Shown: piece by piece, positions 22,657 to 30,963 of the stretch
How positions within the stretch are numbered: the first letter of the stretch is position 1
How the letters are laid out: the number at the start of each line of letters is the position of its first letter
From: Actinoplanes xinjiangensis
GTDB taxonomy: Bacteria > Actinomycetota > Actinomycetes > Mycobacteriales > Micromonosporaceae
Reading direction: 5' to 3'
Assembly (NCBI RefSeq): GCF_003148685.1
Contig: NZ_QGGR01000006.1
Coordinates: forward strand, 186,001 to 250,000
Length of the DNA stretch: 64,000 bases
The notes under the pieces: generated by a model
The model's input: only the letters and a program-made list of their open reading frames with translations
Told to the model about the DNA's origin: nothing
Databases searched by the model: none
Position numbers and translations under genes: made by a program

Positions 22657-24687
22657 TCAGGCGCTGGTGCAGACCGTGCCGTTGAGGGTGAACGCGGTCG
22701 GCAGCACGTTCGGACCGCTGTAGTTGCCGACGAAGCCGACGTTGGCGGTCGCGCCGGCGGCCAGTGCGGCGTCACTCGTCACCCGGACCGTCCGGCCGTC
22801 CTGGTCCCAGGTGGCGCTCCACCCGCTGCTGACGTTCTGCCAGCCGGTCGGCCAGGTGAACGCCAGAGTCCACCCGTTGACCGGGTCGGTCCCGTTGTTG
22901 GTGACGTCGATCGTGCCGACGTACCCGTTGCCCCAGTCGTTGCTGTCGCGGAATTTGACCGTGCAGGAGGCGTCCGCCGGGGTGCCGGTGGTGAAGGTGA
23001 GCGGCGGCGACGCCTGCGACAGCCGGCCGGACCCGTCCCGGGCCAGCACGTTGACCGTGTACCGGCGGCCCGGCTCCAGGTTGCCGACGGTCAGCGACGT
23101 GCCGCCGGTCTCGCCGAGCTGCTCGCTGACGCCGCCGTTCTGCCGGTACACCTCGTATTTCAGCCCGGCCGCGCCGGCCGGCCAGGAGATCGTCGCGGTC
23201 CGGTCGGTCACCGTCGCCGACGGCCGGCCGGGCGCCTTCGGCGATCCTGATCCGGTACGCCCGGAGCGAACCGTGACCAGCGAGACCGAGTACGGCGCCA
23301 GCGTCTGCACCGAGGCGCTGCCACCCGTCCCGGTCTGCACCCGATCGTCGCCGTTGCCGAACGACGCGACCGTGGGTGCCCCCGCGGCCGGCTCGAAGCC
23401 CTGGTAGTTCAGTGCGACCGTGTGCGCCGCGTCCGGATCCTTGTTGACCAGCAGCACCGCGAGGTCGCCGTTGGCCCGCCGTACCGCATGGGCGCTGACC
23501 AGAGCGTTGTCACTGCCGGTCCCGACGAACCGGTCCCCGGCCCGGGCGAGGTCCCCGACCAGGGAGAGCGCGTGATAGGGCGCGAACGGTGTGTTCAGCG
23601 GCGGCTGGCAGACCGTGTCGTCGGCGTTGCAGTTGCCGCTGGACAGCAGCCCGTAGTCGCCGTAGTCGGTCTCGCCGGCCACCTCGGTGACGGTGCCGAG
23701 GCCGTTGTGGACGTTCCACCACTGGACGGTGAACACACCCTGGGCGAGCAGGCCGCTGTAGACGTCGGCGAGGAACAGCGCGCCGGGCTGGGTGGTGCGG
23801 CCGACCTCGACGTTGGTCTCGGTCATGCTGATCCGGATGCGGTCGGCGTTCGTCCCCGCGTACTGGCTGATCTGCCCGCGCAGCAGGTGGACGGCGTCCT
23901 GGATGTGCGCGGTCCGGGTGAGGGTCTCGGCGGGGGTGCCGCCGCCCGGATACCAGTGCACGTCCACGAAGTCGATGGCCGACCCGGCGCGGGTCAGGAC
24001 CTCCTGGTTCCAGGTGCCGGTGTCGCCGGTGCCGACGATGCCGTCCGGCCAGTTCCCGGGCATGGTCAGCACCGCGCCGACCTTGATCGTCGGGTCGACG
24101 GCCTTCATCGCCGCCGAGTAGGCGACGACGTTCGCGGCGTACTCCCTCGGGCTCTTGTCGGCGTGGTCGTCGGCCTCCCAGGCCGCACCGTAGTGGCCGT
24201 TGCCGTAGTTCTCGTTGCCGATGGTCCACCAGGTCGCGCCGTAGCCCTTGGTGATGTTGGCGTACCGCACCCAGTCGGCGGCCTCCTGCGCGGTGCCGGT
24301 GCCGTAGTTCGCGATGATCATCGGCTGGGCGCCGGTACGCCGTGCACCGGCCATGAACGTGTCGAAGTCGGTGTCCGGGGCGACGTAACCGCCGGGCGCG
24401 GTGTGGTCGCGCCAGTGGTAGATGTCGGCGTAGGAGCCGCCCGGGTAGCGCACCATGTTCACGCCGGCGTCGGCGAGCAGGTCGGCGACGGCGGGGGTGC
24501 CGAGCTGGGAGTCCCAGATGGCGTGGTTGACGCCGACGGCGGTGCTGCCGATGGTGGCGAGGCCGGCGCGCACGTCGATGTCGATCCGGGTGTCGGCGGC
24601 CGCGACGGCGGAAGCGCCGCTGGGCAGGGGGAGGACGGCGGTCACGGCGGCGAGCAGGACGGCGCCGGCCAGGGAGTGGATCTTCAC
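22657..24687 (-). CDS. Secreted GH51-like arabinofuranosidase with FN3 and CBM2
   Basis: This 676-residue exoenzyme has a signal peptide at about 1-31. A clan GH-A TIM barrel follows with acid/base Glu about residue 159 in WWTIGNENYG and likely nucleophile Glu about 290 in ISMTETNVEVG. A beta-sandwich comes next, then a fibronectin type III domain (about 475-565) and a CBM2 cellulose-binding module (about 575-676, with Cys at both ends and conserved Trp). The closest family I recognise is GH51 arabinofuranosidase, but GH44- or GH39-like activity cannot be excluded. The start GTG gives VKIHSLAGAV. A perfect CebR-type box lies 27 bp upstream, so expression should respond to cellobiose-like sugars. 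Confidence 0.8.
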   Translation of the reverse strand: MKIHSLAGAVLLAAVTAVLPLPSGASAVAAADTRIDIDVRAGLATIGSTAVGVNHAIWDSQLGTPAVADLLADAGVNMVRYPGGSYADIYHWRDHTAPGGYVAPDTDFDTFMAGARRTGAQPMIIANYGTGTAQEAADWVRYANITKGYGATWWTIGNENYGNGHYGAAWEADDHADKSPREYAANVVAYSAAMKAVDPTIKVGAVLTMPGNWPDGIVGTGDTGTWNQEVLTRAGSAIDFVDVHWYPGGGTPAETLTRTAHIQDAVHLLRGQISQYAGTNADRIRISMTETNVEVGRTTQPGALFLADVYSGLLAQGVFTVQWWNVHNGLGTVTEVAGETDYGDYGLLSSGNCNADDTVCQPPLNTPFAPYHALSLVGDLARAGDRFVGTGSDNALVSAHAVRRANGDLAVLLVNKDPDAAHTVALNYQGFEPAAGAPTVASFGNGDDRVQTGTGGSASVQTLAPYSVSLVTVRSGRTGSGSPKAPGRPSATVTDRTATISWPAGAAGLKYEVYRQNGGVSEQLGETGGTSLTVGNLEPGRRYTVNVLARDGSGRLSQASPPLTFTTGTPADASCTVKFRDSNDWGNGYVGTIDVTNNGTDPVNGWTLAFTWPTGWQNVSSGWSATWDQDGRTVRVTSDAALAAGATANVGFVGNYSGPNVLPTAFTLNGTVCTSA

Positions 24688-24713
24688 GGGGTCTCCACGA
24701 ACGAGGGGGATGT

Positions 24714-24727
24714 TGGGAGCGCTCCCA
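24714..24727. promoter_or_regulatory. CebR-type operator TGGGAGCGCTCCCA
   Basis: The perfect 14-bp palindrome TGGGAGCGCTCCCA is identical to the known binding site of CebR, the LacI-family cellobiose/cellotriose-responsive repressor of Streptomyces cellulolysis genes. It sits 27 bp before the start of the secreted GH51-like enzyme. No cebR gene is in the window, so the regulator must act in trans. Confidence 0.85.
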
Positions 24728-24827
24728 TCTTCGACGTACCAAAAGAAGGATGTCAATGAAACCCGCGTCGCCGCCACCGCACCGCAGGCGTCACACGATG
24801 GCGGCGTCCCGCCGGATCCCGGCCCGG

Positions 24828-26285
24828 TCAGCGGCGGACCGGCACGTCCAGCCCGGCCGCACCGAGGACGTCGTCGGTCTCCACCTCGGCCACCGTGAGC
24901 CTCGGCTGCCGCACGTGGGGCAGGAGCCGGCCGACGGTGACGGCGGCGATCCCGGCCAGCACGGCACCGGCGGCGAAGACCGCCACGAGCTGTGACTCCC
25001 GCGGCAGCGGCAGCGGGCCCGGGATCGGGTTGCGCGTCATCATGGTGACGACGAACGCGGTACCCAGCGACATGCCGACCGAGCGGGCGATCGAGTTCAC
25101 GCTGTTCGCGATACCGGTCTCGGCCGGCTCGACGTGGGCGATCAGCAGGGCGGGCAGCGCGGCGTAGCCGAAGGTGACCGCCGTGTTGACCGCCAGCGCC
25201 CCGACGATGACCTGCCACGTGGCCGCGTGCAGCACCGCCAGCCACGCGAAGCCCGCACCGGCGAGCACCGCCGCGATCACCAGCGTCGCCTTGGCGCCCA
25301 ACCGGGCGACCAGCCGTCCGCCGAGCGGCGCGGTGATCACCCCGCTGGCCGTGCCGGGCAGCAGGTAGATCAGGCTGGTGGCGAGCACCGAGGCGCCGAA
25401 GCCGTAGCCGGCCACCGCGGGCGGCGTCTGCACCAGCGCGGAGACGGCGAGGAACACGGCGAACATCGCGAAGCCGAGGAACAGGCCGGCCGCGTTGGCC
25501 ACCACGATCGGGCGGTGGCTGAGCATCCGGATGCTGACCAGCGGATGCGTGACCCGGCGTTCGAACAGGACGAACCCGGTCAGTACGACGGCGGCGGCGC
25601 CCAGCAGCCCCAGCACCCGGGCCGAGCCCCAGCCCCAGCCGTTGCCCTCCGCCAGGGGCAGGAGCAGCAGCACCAGGCCCAGCCCGAGCAGGCCGGCGCC
25701 CGCCCAGTCGAGGGTGCCGGTGGCCGCTGCCGGGCGGGCCGGCAGCAGCCACGCCCCGGCCAGTCCGATCACGGTCAGCGCGGCGGCCAGCCAGAACAGC
25801 CGGTGATAGTCGCCGCCCTCGCGCATCAGCAGGCCGGTGATCACCAGCCCGAACCCGGCACCGACCGAGAGCATGCCGCTGACCAGGGCCATCGCGCCGG
25901 TCAGGCGGTACGGCGGCAGCTCCTCCCGGAGCACGCCGATGGCCAGCGGGAAGAGCCCGAAGCTGGCGGCCTGCGCGATCCGGCCGACGAGCAGCAGCGG
26001 AAGGCTGGAGGTGGTGGCGGCGAGCACCGAGCCGAGCAGGACCGCGGTCAGCACGCCGAGCATCACGGTGCGACGGCCGTACAGGTCGCCGAGACGGCCG
26101 AGCATCGGGGTGAGCACCGCCGCGGCCAGCAGGTTGGCGGTCACCACCCAGCCGGCCGCGCTCGTCGTGACGTCCAGGTCGGCCCGGATGTCGGCGACGA
26201 CCGGGACGACCAGGGTCTGGAGTGCGGAGACGAGCAGGACGACGTACGAGGCGACGGGCAGCGCCAGACGCGTTCGGAAGGACAT
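24828..26285 (-). CDS. MFS drug-type efflux transporter (DHA2 family)
   Basis: This 485-residue proton-driven exporter has about 14 predicted helices. Motif A appears as GRLGDLYGRRTVML after helix 2, and a motif C-like GxGxGFGLVITGLL lies in helix 5. The TetR gene transcribed away from it is the expected drug-responsive repressor. TACGTT lies 6 nt before the ATG, indicating a leaderless message. The substrate is unknown, probably a toxic amphiphile. Confidence 0.88.
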   Translation of the reverse strand: MSFRTRLALPVASYVVLLVSALQTLVVPVVADIRADLDVTTSAAGWVVTANLLAAAVLTPMLGRLGDLYGRRTVMLGVLTAVLLGSVLAATTSSLPLLLVGRIAQAASFGLFPLAIGVLREELPPYRLTGAMALVSGMLSVGAGFGLVITGLLMREGGDYHRLFWLAAALTVIGLAGAWLLPARPAAATGTLDWAGAGLLGLGLVLLLLPLAEGNGWGWGSARVLGLLGAAAVVLTGFVLFERRVTHPLVSIRMLSHRPIVVANAAGLFLGFAMFAVFLAVSALVQTPPAVAGYGFGASVLATSLIYLLPGTASGVITAPLGGRLVARLGAKATLVIAAVLAGAGFAWLAVLHAATWQVIVGALAVNTAVTFGYAALPALLIAHVEPAETGIANSVNSIARSVGMSLGTAFVVTMMTRNPIPGPLPLPRESQLVAVFAAGAVLAGIAAVTVGRLLPHVRQPRLTVAEVETDDVLGAAGLDVPVRR

Positions 26286-26382
26286 GAGCCGAACGTAGAC
26301 CCGTCGCCGAAGATTTTCAACGCGGTGTCAAAAGCCAAAGATGCGTCGTCAATTACATTCGATGGGCTGTAGAGTCGGCGCC

Positions 26383-27009
26383 GTGTCAGCCATCAGAAGC
26401 CGCCGGGCCCCCACGAAAGGCGACCAGCGGGAGCAGGCCCTCGTCGACGCCGCACGGGCGGTCTTCCGCGACAAGCCGATCAGCCAGGTCACGATCGACG
26501 AGCTCGCCGGGGCGGCCGGCATCACCCGGTCCGGCTTCTACTTCTACTTCGAGTCCAAGCAGGCGCTGCTCGCCGCGCTCGTCGACCAGGGGATCGCCGA
26601 GGCCGACCTGGAGATGGCCGAGTGGCTCGCCTCCGACGGGCTCGACCGCGACGCGCTGCGCCGCAGCCTGGCCGCCGGACTGGCCCGGTGGAAGGTCGAC
26701 GGGCGGTGGCTGCGGGAGGCCTTCCTCGCCCCCGACCCCGGGCCCGACGTGATGCAGGTCCGCGACCGGCTCGTCGACAAGGGATGCACGCTGTTCAGCA
26801 CCCGCATCCAGCGCGACGCCCGCGCCGGGCTCACCGTCGGCGGACCACCCGCGCTGCTCGCCAGAATGGCCGTCAACCTGCGCAGCACGATGTTCGCCGA
26901 GGTGTATGCCGACCCGGCCGCCTTCGACGAGGACGAGGTCCTGGACACCCTCACCGACGCCATCCTCCGCCTGGTCTACGGCGTGAGCCCCGCCCCCACC
27001 CCCCGCTGA
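26383..27009 (+). CDS. TetR-family repressor
   Basis: This 208-residue regulator has an N-terminal helix-turn-helix (REQALVDAARAVFRDKPISQ, then ITRSGFYFYFESKQALLAAL) and an all-helical ligand domain. I chose the GTG at 26383, which has TAGAGT 7 nt upstream. An in-frame ATG at 26341 would add 14 atypical residues. It is divergent from the MFS exporter and probably represses it and itself. The 97-bp intergenic region contains the only locally A/T-rich sequence. Confidence 0.85.
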   Translation: MSAIRSRRAPTKGDQREQALVDAARAVFRDKPISQVTIDELAGAAGITRSGFYFYFESKQALLAALVDQGIAEADLEMAEWLASDGLDRDALRRSLAAGLARWKVDGRWLREAFLAPDPGPDVMQVRDRLVDKGCTLFSTRIQRDARAGLTVGGPPALLARMAVNLRSTMFAEVYADPAAFDEDEVLDTLTDAILRLVYGVSPAPTPR

Positions 27010-27083
27010 CCGGCCGCACGGGGCCGTCCGGGGTGGTACAGGCATGTACCGGCACCGCCCGGAACGCGGGTTACGGTCCGGGC

Positions 27084-28124
27084 ATGACACCACGACCGAG
27101 CGGTGACCCCGGCATCGGGGAACGCATCAGGGCGCGCCGGCTGCTCCGCGGATGGAGCATGCGGTACGCCGCCAGCCGGGCCGGGATCTCACACGCCACC
27201 TGGAGCCGGATCGAGCGGGGCAGGCAGGCGGCCGACAACAGGTTCACGCTGGCCGACATCGCGGCGGCACTGGACTGTGCACCGGCCGAACTGACCGGTC
27301 TCGCGGTGCCGGCCGGGGACCGGGACGTCGTCGCCGCGCATGCGCACGTACACGCGATCCGGCAGGCGCTCGTCGACATCGACCTGTCCGAACCGCCGGC
27401 ACCGACACCGGTCGCGGTGCCGGAACTGACCCGCACCGTCGCGCTGGCCGACACGCTGCGGCAGGCGTGTGACTACGCCGGCGCCGCACGCCTCCTCCCT
27501 GTGCTGCTGCGTGACGTGCACGCGGGAACCGCCGGCCCAGACCGGGCGACCGCCCTGCGGTTGCTCTGCGACGTCACGTTCATCGCCTCGTCGGTGCTGC
27601 GCAACCTCGGGCGGCCGGCGGACGCCTGGCTGGGTGCCGAGCGCTGCCGTGACGCGGCAGCCGCCGCCGGCGACGTCGTCCTGACCGGGTACGCCGCATA
27701 CGCCCGTGTCTGCGCCGCCACCGGGTGCGGCTCCTACCAGCGCGGGCTCACCCTGGCCGAACGCGCCGTCGACGACCTGCGCCCGCACACCGGGCGGCCG
27801 GCTGTCGCCGAGGTGCTCGGCTCCCTGTTGCTGATCTGCGCGTTGGCCGGTCGGGGTTGCGGGCGCCCGGACGACAGCCGCGCCTGGTCGGCCGAGGCTG
27901 CCGACCTGGCGGCCCGCACCGGGGAGACGTCCACGATGGGCCTGTACTTCGGCCCGACCAACGTGTCGATCTGGCAGATCGGCATCGAGGTCGACGGCGG
28001 CGACCCGGGCCGTGCCGCCGCGATCGCCCGCGCGACGAACCCGGCCGCCCTGCCGGGGAGGCGGTCCGTCTCCTGCTGGCCGCCGAACGGCTGGCGCCCC
28101 AGCACGTGCACACCTCCGCCCTGA
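27084..28124 (+). CDS. XRE-family regulator, frameshifted near the C-terminus
   Basis: This 346-residue product begins with a Cro/CI helix-turn-helix (about 12-70: RARRLLRGWSMRYAASRAGISHATWSRIERG). A helical repeat region typical of actinobacterial XRE sensors with TPR-like repeats follows. After ARATNPAALPG (about residue 324) the frame turns to unrelated sequence, SVSCWPPNGWRPSTC. The expected family ending EAVRLLLAAERLAPQ continues in another frame. A linker of about 20-25 residues usually found between these two parts is also absent, so a deletion that changed frame is likely. The DNA-binding part is intact, so the protein may still act. Confidence 0.8.
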   Translation: MTPRPSGDPGIGERIRARRLLRGWSMRYAASRAGISHATWSRIERGRQAADNRFTLADIAAALDCAPAELTGLAVPAGDRDVVAAHAHVHAIRQALVDIDLSEPPAPTPVAVPELTRTVALADTLRQACDYAGAARLLPVLLRDVHAGTAGPDRATALRLLCDVTFIASSVLRNLGRPADAWLGAERCRDAAAAAGDVVLTGYAAYARVCAATGCGSYQRGLTLAERAVDDLRPHTGRPAVAEVLGSLLLICALAGRGCGRPDDSRAWSAEAADLAARTGETSTMGLYFGPTNVSIWQIGIEVDGGDPGRAAAIARATNPAALPGRRSVSCWPPNGWRPSTCTPPP

Positions 28125-28222
28125 CCCGCGAGACCGCCCGTACCCTGCTGGACCGCTCGAACCGCAGCGCCGGCGGGAGCGAACTGCGGGGCCTGGCCGG
28201 ACGCCTTCAGGTCACGGCCTGA
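28055..28222 (+). pseudogene. Out-of-frame C-terminal remnant of the XRE regulator
   Basis: In the frame shifted relative to the gene above, GEAVRLLLAAERLAPQ and ALTRETARTLLDR, ending RGLAGRLQVTA, form the normal C-terminal helices of this regulator family up to a TGA at 28220-28222. No start or ribosome binding site exists for it alone. It is the severed end of the upstream gene. Confidence 0.75.
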
Positions 28223-28224
28223 CG

Positions 28225-28794
28225 TCAGCCGGCGGCGGTGGGCTCCGCGAAGATCGGCCGGCCGTCGATGCTGACGCCGTTCTTCACCCGGCGGTACTCG
28301 GCCAGGTCCGCCTCGGAGCGCCGCTCGTGGGCGCGCACCAGCAGGTCACGATCGCCCTCGTAGGACATCAGCGGCACCGCGTAGCCGCACGAGTCGCTGA
28401 TCCGCTCGACGGCGACGTCGATCACCGACCGGACGCCGTGCGTGTCCGGTGGGGACGGGAACAGGGCCAGCAGGGCGGCGAACTCCGGTGAGGTGACCGG
28501 CACCGTACGCCCGTGACCGTGCAGCCGGACGATGTTCGGCGGGCCCTGGAAGGCGCAGAACATCAGGGTGATCCGCCCGTTCTCGTCGAGGTGGGCGGTC
28601 GTCTCCGCGCCGCTGCCGTGGTAGTCGAGGTAGGCGACCCGGTGCCCGCCGAGCACCACGAACGTGCCGGACATGCCCTTGGGGGAGACGTTGACGTGCC
28701 CGCCGGGGCCGGTCGGGGCGGTGGCCACGAAGAACATCGGCTGCGCCTCGATGAACGCCTGGAGCCGCCCGCTGATCTGATCATGCACCTTCAT
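28225..28794 (-). CDS. PPOX-fold flavin-dependent enzyme (pyridoxamine oxidase-like)
   Basis: This 189-residue split-barrel protein resembles the pyridoxamine-5'-phosphate-oxidase superfamily. FFVATAPTGPGGHVNVSPKG and VAYLDYHGSGAETTAHLDENGRITLMFCAF are the flavin/F420-binding core strands. The group includes F420- or FMN-dependent reductases and general stress proteins. The start ATG at 28794 is the only Met before the core. Its stop lies 2 bp from the end of the XRE remnant on the other strand. Confidence 0.8.
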   Translation of the reverse strand: MKVHDQISGRLQAFIEAQPMFFVATAPTGPGGHVNVSPKGMSGTFVVLGGHRVAYLDYHGSGAETTAHLDENGRITLMFCAFQGPPNIVRLHGHGRTVPVTSPEFAALLALFPSPPDTHGVRSVIDVAVERISDSCGYAVPLMSYEGDRDLLVRAHERRSEADLAEYRRVKNGVSIDGRPIFAEPTAAG

Positions 28795-28922
28795 GTCCCC
28801 GATCCTGCCCCGCCGGTGCAACCGGTCGCCGATGGTGGGGCCGTCACGCGGACGGGCGAACCGGCGGCCCCGCCGGGTCGTGAAACGCCCGCCCGGCACC
28901 GCGGCGCGGTGATGATGAACCG

Positions 28923-29465
28923 GTGCCGTCCTATCTCGCTCTGGCCGCGACCGCCGCCGCACTGCTGACCACCCTGTCCGCGCCCGCACACAGCGCCACC
29001 GCCCCCGCCGTGCTGGCGCTGACCCCGACGGCGGTCGGGCGGATCCCGGTCGGCGGCCCGGCCGGCGCCGCGGAACGGATGCTGCGCCGGACCCTGGGCC
29101 CGCCGGACCGCGCGGTCGACGGCAAGGGCTGCGAACTGGATCCGTCGGCGGGCCCCCGCCGGACCCTGACCTGGGGCGCGCTGACGGTCAGCCTGGCACC
29201 GGCCGGTAAGGGCCGCCTGGTCGGCTGGACCATCGGCACGGGCCGGATCCCGCCGCGCGTGAGGCTGCCGCACGGCGTCACGAACACGACGACCGTCCGC
29301 GCGGCGGTACGCACGATCCCGGGCGCCACGACCCGATGGGACGAGGTGTTCCAGATGTACTGGATCACCGCCCCGGCCGAACCGGCGATGGTGTGGGCCG
29401 GTGACCACGAGGACGGCTCCGGCCGGATCGCCTACATCACCAACGCGTTCGAACCCTGTGAGTAG
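28923..29465 (+). CDS. Secreted protein of unknown function
   Basis: This 180-residue protein has a signal peptide (about 1-24, cleavage near SAPAHS-A). The mature part contains a helix AAERMLRRTLGPPDRAV, one Cys in GCELDP, a beta-rich section and a second Cys near the end (FEPCE). The two cysteines may form a disulfide. I do not recognise a family. The last 34 bp overlap the 3' end of the convergent methyltransferase gene. Confidence 0.65.
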   Translation: MPSYLALAATAAALLTTLSAPAHSATAPAVLALTPTAVGRIPVGGPAGAAERMLRRTLGPPDRAVDGKGCELDPSAGPRRTLTWGALTVSLAPAGKGRLVGWTIGTGRIPPRVRLPHGVTNTTTVRAAVRTIPGATTRWDEVFQMYWITAPAEPAMVWAGDHEDGSGRIAYITNAFEPCE

Positions 29466-30244
29466 CCGATGCCGATCAGGGTGGTGGCGTCGAGTTCGGT
29501 GACCCCGGCCCGGCTGAGCGAATCGAGGTAGACCTCGCGTACCTCGGCGATCCGGGTCTCGTCCAGGCCGTCCAGCACGGTGACGAAACCCGACCCGGTG
29601 ACCACCAGCCAGGCCAGGTCGGGGGTCAGGGGCAGGTGCAGCTCGTGGGTGGTCACGGTGACGTCGGTGAGGCCGCGGTCGGTCAGCCACGCGCGGTAGT
29701 CCGCGGCGACGTTGACGGCCTCCACCGGGCCGGTCGGCCGCGGCTCGGCGGGCCTGCCGGTGACCTGGCTGACGGCCTGCCGCAGGTGGGTGCCGGGGGC
29801 CACCATCGCGCCGCGCCGCCAGATGGTGAAACCGACCCGTCCGCCGGGCCGGGCGCGACTCACGAGGTGCTCGGTGCCGGCGGCCATGTCCGGGAAGAAG
29901 AAGATGCCGAGCACCGCCTGCACCACGTCGTATCCGCTGTCCGGCCAGGACGTGACGTCGGCGGCCCGGGCGTGCAGCGGGACCAGGCCGGTGGTCCGGG
30001 AACGCAGGTCCGCGATCAGCGCGGCGGACCGGTCGACGGCGTCGACCCGCCCCTGGTCACCGACCCGCAGCGCCGCCGGTACCGCGGAGGCGCCGTTGCC
30101 GCAGCAGGCGTCGAGGACACGGTCGCCGGGTGCCGGCGCCGTCCGGTCCACGGTGGCCTGCCCGATGGGTTTCCAGAGGTGTTCGCCCAGTCGTTCGAAG
30201 TCGGCGGCGGCCGTGTCGAAAGCCTTCAGGTAACGATCGGTCAC
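29432..30244 (-). CDS. SAM-dependent class I methyltransferase
   Basis: This 270-residue enzyme of the UbiE/ArsM-like type has motif I VLDACCGNGASAVPAA, acidic loop DAVDRSAA and motif IV-like YDVVQAVLGIFFFPD. The start GTG at 30244 has GGAGG 7 nt upstream. Upstream in-frame sequence belongs to the regulator gene and is not part of it. The methyl acceptor is unknown. It follows the two-component/ABC operon by 56 bp in the same direction and might be co-transcribed. Confidence 0.82.
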   Translation of the reverse strand: MTDRYLKAFDTAAADFERLGEHLWKPIGQATVDRTAPAPGDRVLDACCGNGASAVPAALRVGDQGRVDAVDRSAALIADLRSRTTGLVPLHARAADVTSWPDSGYDVVQAVLGIFFFPDMAAGTEHLVSRARPGGRVGFTIWRRGAMVAPGTHLRQAVSQVTGRPAEPRPTGPVEAVNVAADYRAWLTDRGLTDVTVTTHELHLPLTPDLAWLVVTGSGFVTVLDGLDETRIAEVREVYLDSLSRAGVTELDATTLIGIGYSQGSNALVM

Positions 30245-30300
30245 GTCGGTCCTCCGTTGACGGTGGTCAGTCGCCCATGGATCCACCCTATCGGTGACGG

Positions 30301-30963
30301 TCAGCCGAGGTCGCCGGGGCGGACCAGGCCGGACTCGTAGGCGAAGACGACGGCCTGGACCCGGTCGCGCAGGCCCAGCTTGTTCAGGATCCGGCCGATG
30401 TGGGTCTTCACGGTGGTCTCGGCGACCTGCAGACGGACACTGATCTCCAGGTTCGACAGGCCCTGCGCGACCAGCAGCAGCACCTCCCGTTCCCGGTCGG
30501 TGAGACCGTGCGGACCGGGAACGGCCTGATCGCTCGCGGTCAGCCGGCCGGCGAAACGATCGAGCAGTCGTCGTGTCACGCGGGGCGCGACGACGGCCTC
30601 TCCGCCGGCCACCACCCGGATCGCCTTCAGCAGGTCCTCCGGGGGCACGCTCTTGAGCAGGAATCCGCTCGCCCCCGCCTGGAGCGCGGCGAACGCCTCC
30701 TCGTCGGTGTCGAACGTGGTCAGCACCAGCACCCGGGGGAGTGGCCCGGCGGCGCAGATCCGCCGGGTCGCGGTCACCCCGTCCATCACCGGCATCCGCA
30801 GGTCCATCACGACGACATCGGCCGGGGTGGTCCGCAGCAGGCGCAGCGCCTCCTCGCCGTCGCCCGCCTCGCCGACGACGGCCATGTCGTCCTGATAGTC
30901 CAGGACCATCCGGAACCCGGCCCGGACCAGGTGCTGGTCGTCGACGAGCGCGACCCGGATCAT
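30301..30963 (-). CDS. NarL/LuxR-family response regulator
   Basis: This 220-residue regulator has a receiver (VALVDDQ, Asp about 54 in VVMDLRMPVMDG, Lys in FLLKSVP) and a LuxR-type helix-turn-helix (LTDREREVLLLVAQGLSNLEIS). The start overlaps the kinase stop by 4 bp. It is the last gene of an ATPase-permease-kinase-regulator operon, the layout used by systems that sense and expel cell-envelope-active compounds. Confidence 0.9.
   Translation of the reverse strand: MIRVALVDDQHLVRAGFRMVLDYQDDMAVVGEAGDGEEALRLLRTTPADVVVMDLRMPVMDGVTATRRICAAGPLPRVLVLTTFDTDEEAFAALQAGASGFLLKSVPPEDLLKAIRVVAGGEAVVAPRVTRRLLDRFAGRLTASDQAVPGPHGLTDREREVLLLVAQGLSNLEISVRLQVAETTVKTHIGRILNKLGLRDRVQAVVFAYESGLVRPGDLG

Noticed and set aside
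22657..25752. A very long minus-strand frame joining the GH51-like gene to upstream sequence
   Set aside because: The part above 24687 is the shadow of the MFS gene in another frame; the signal peptide and the CebR box place the start at 24687.
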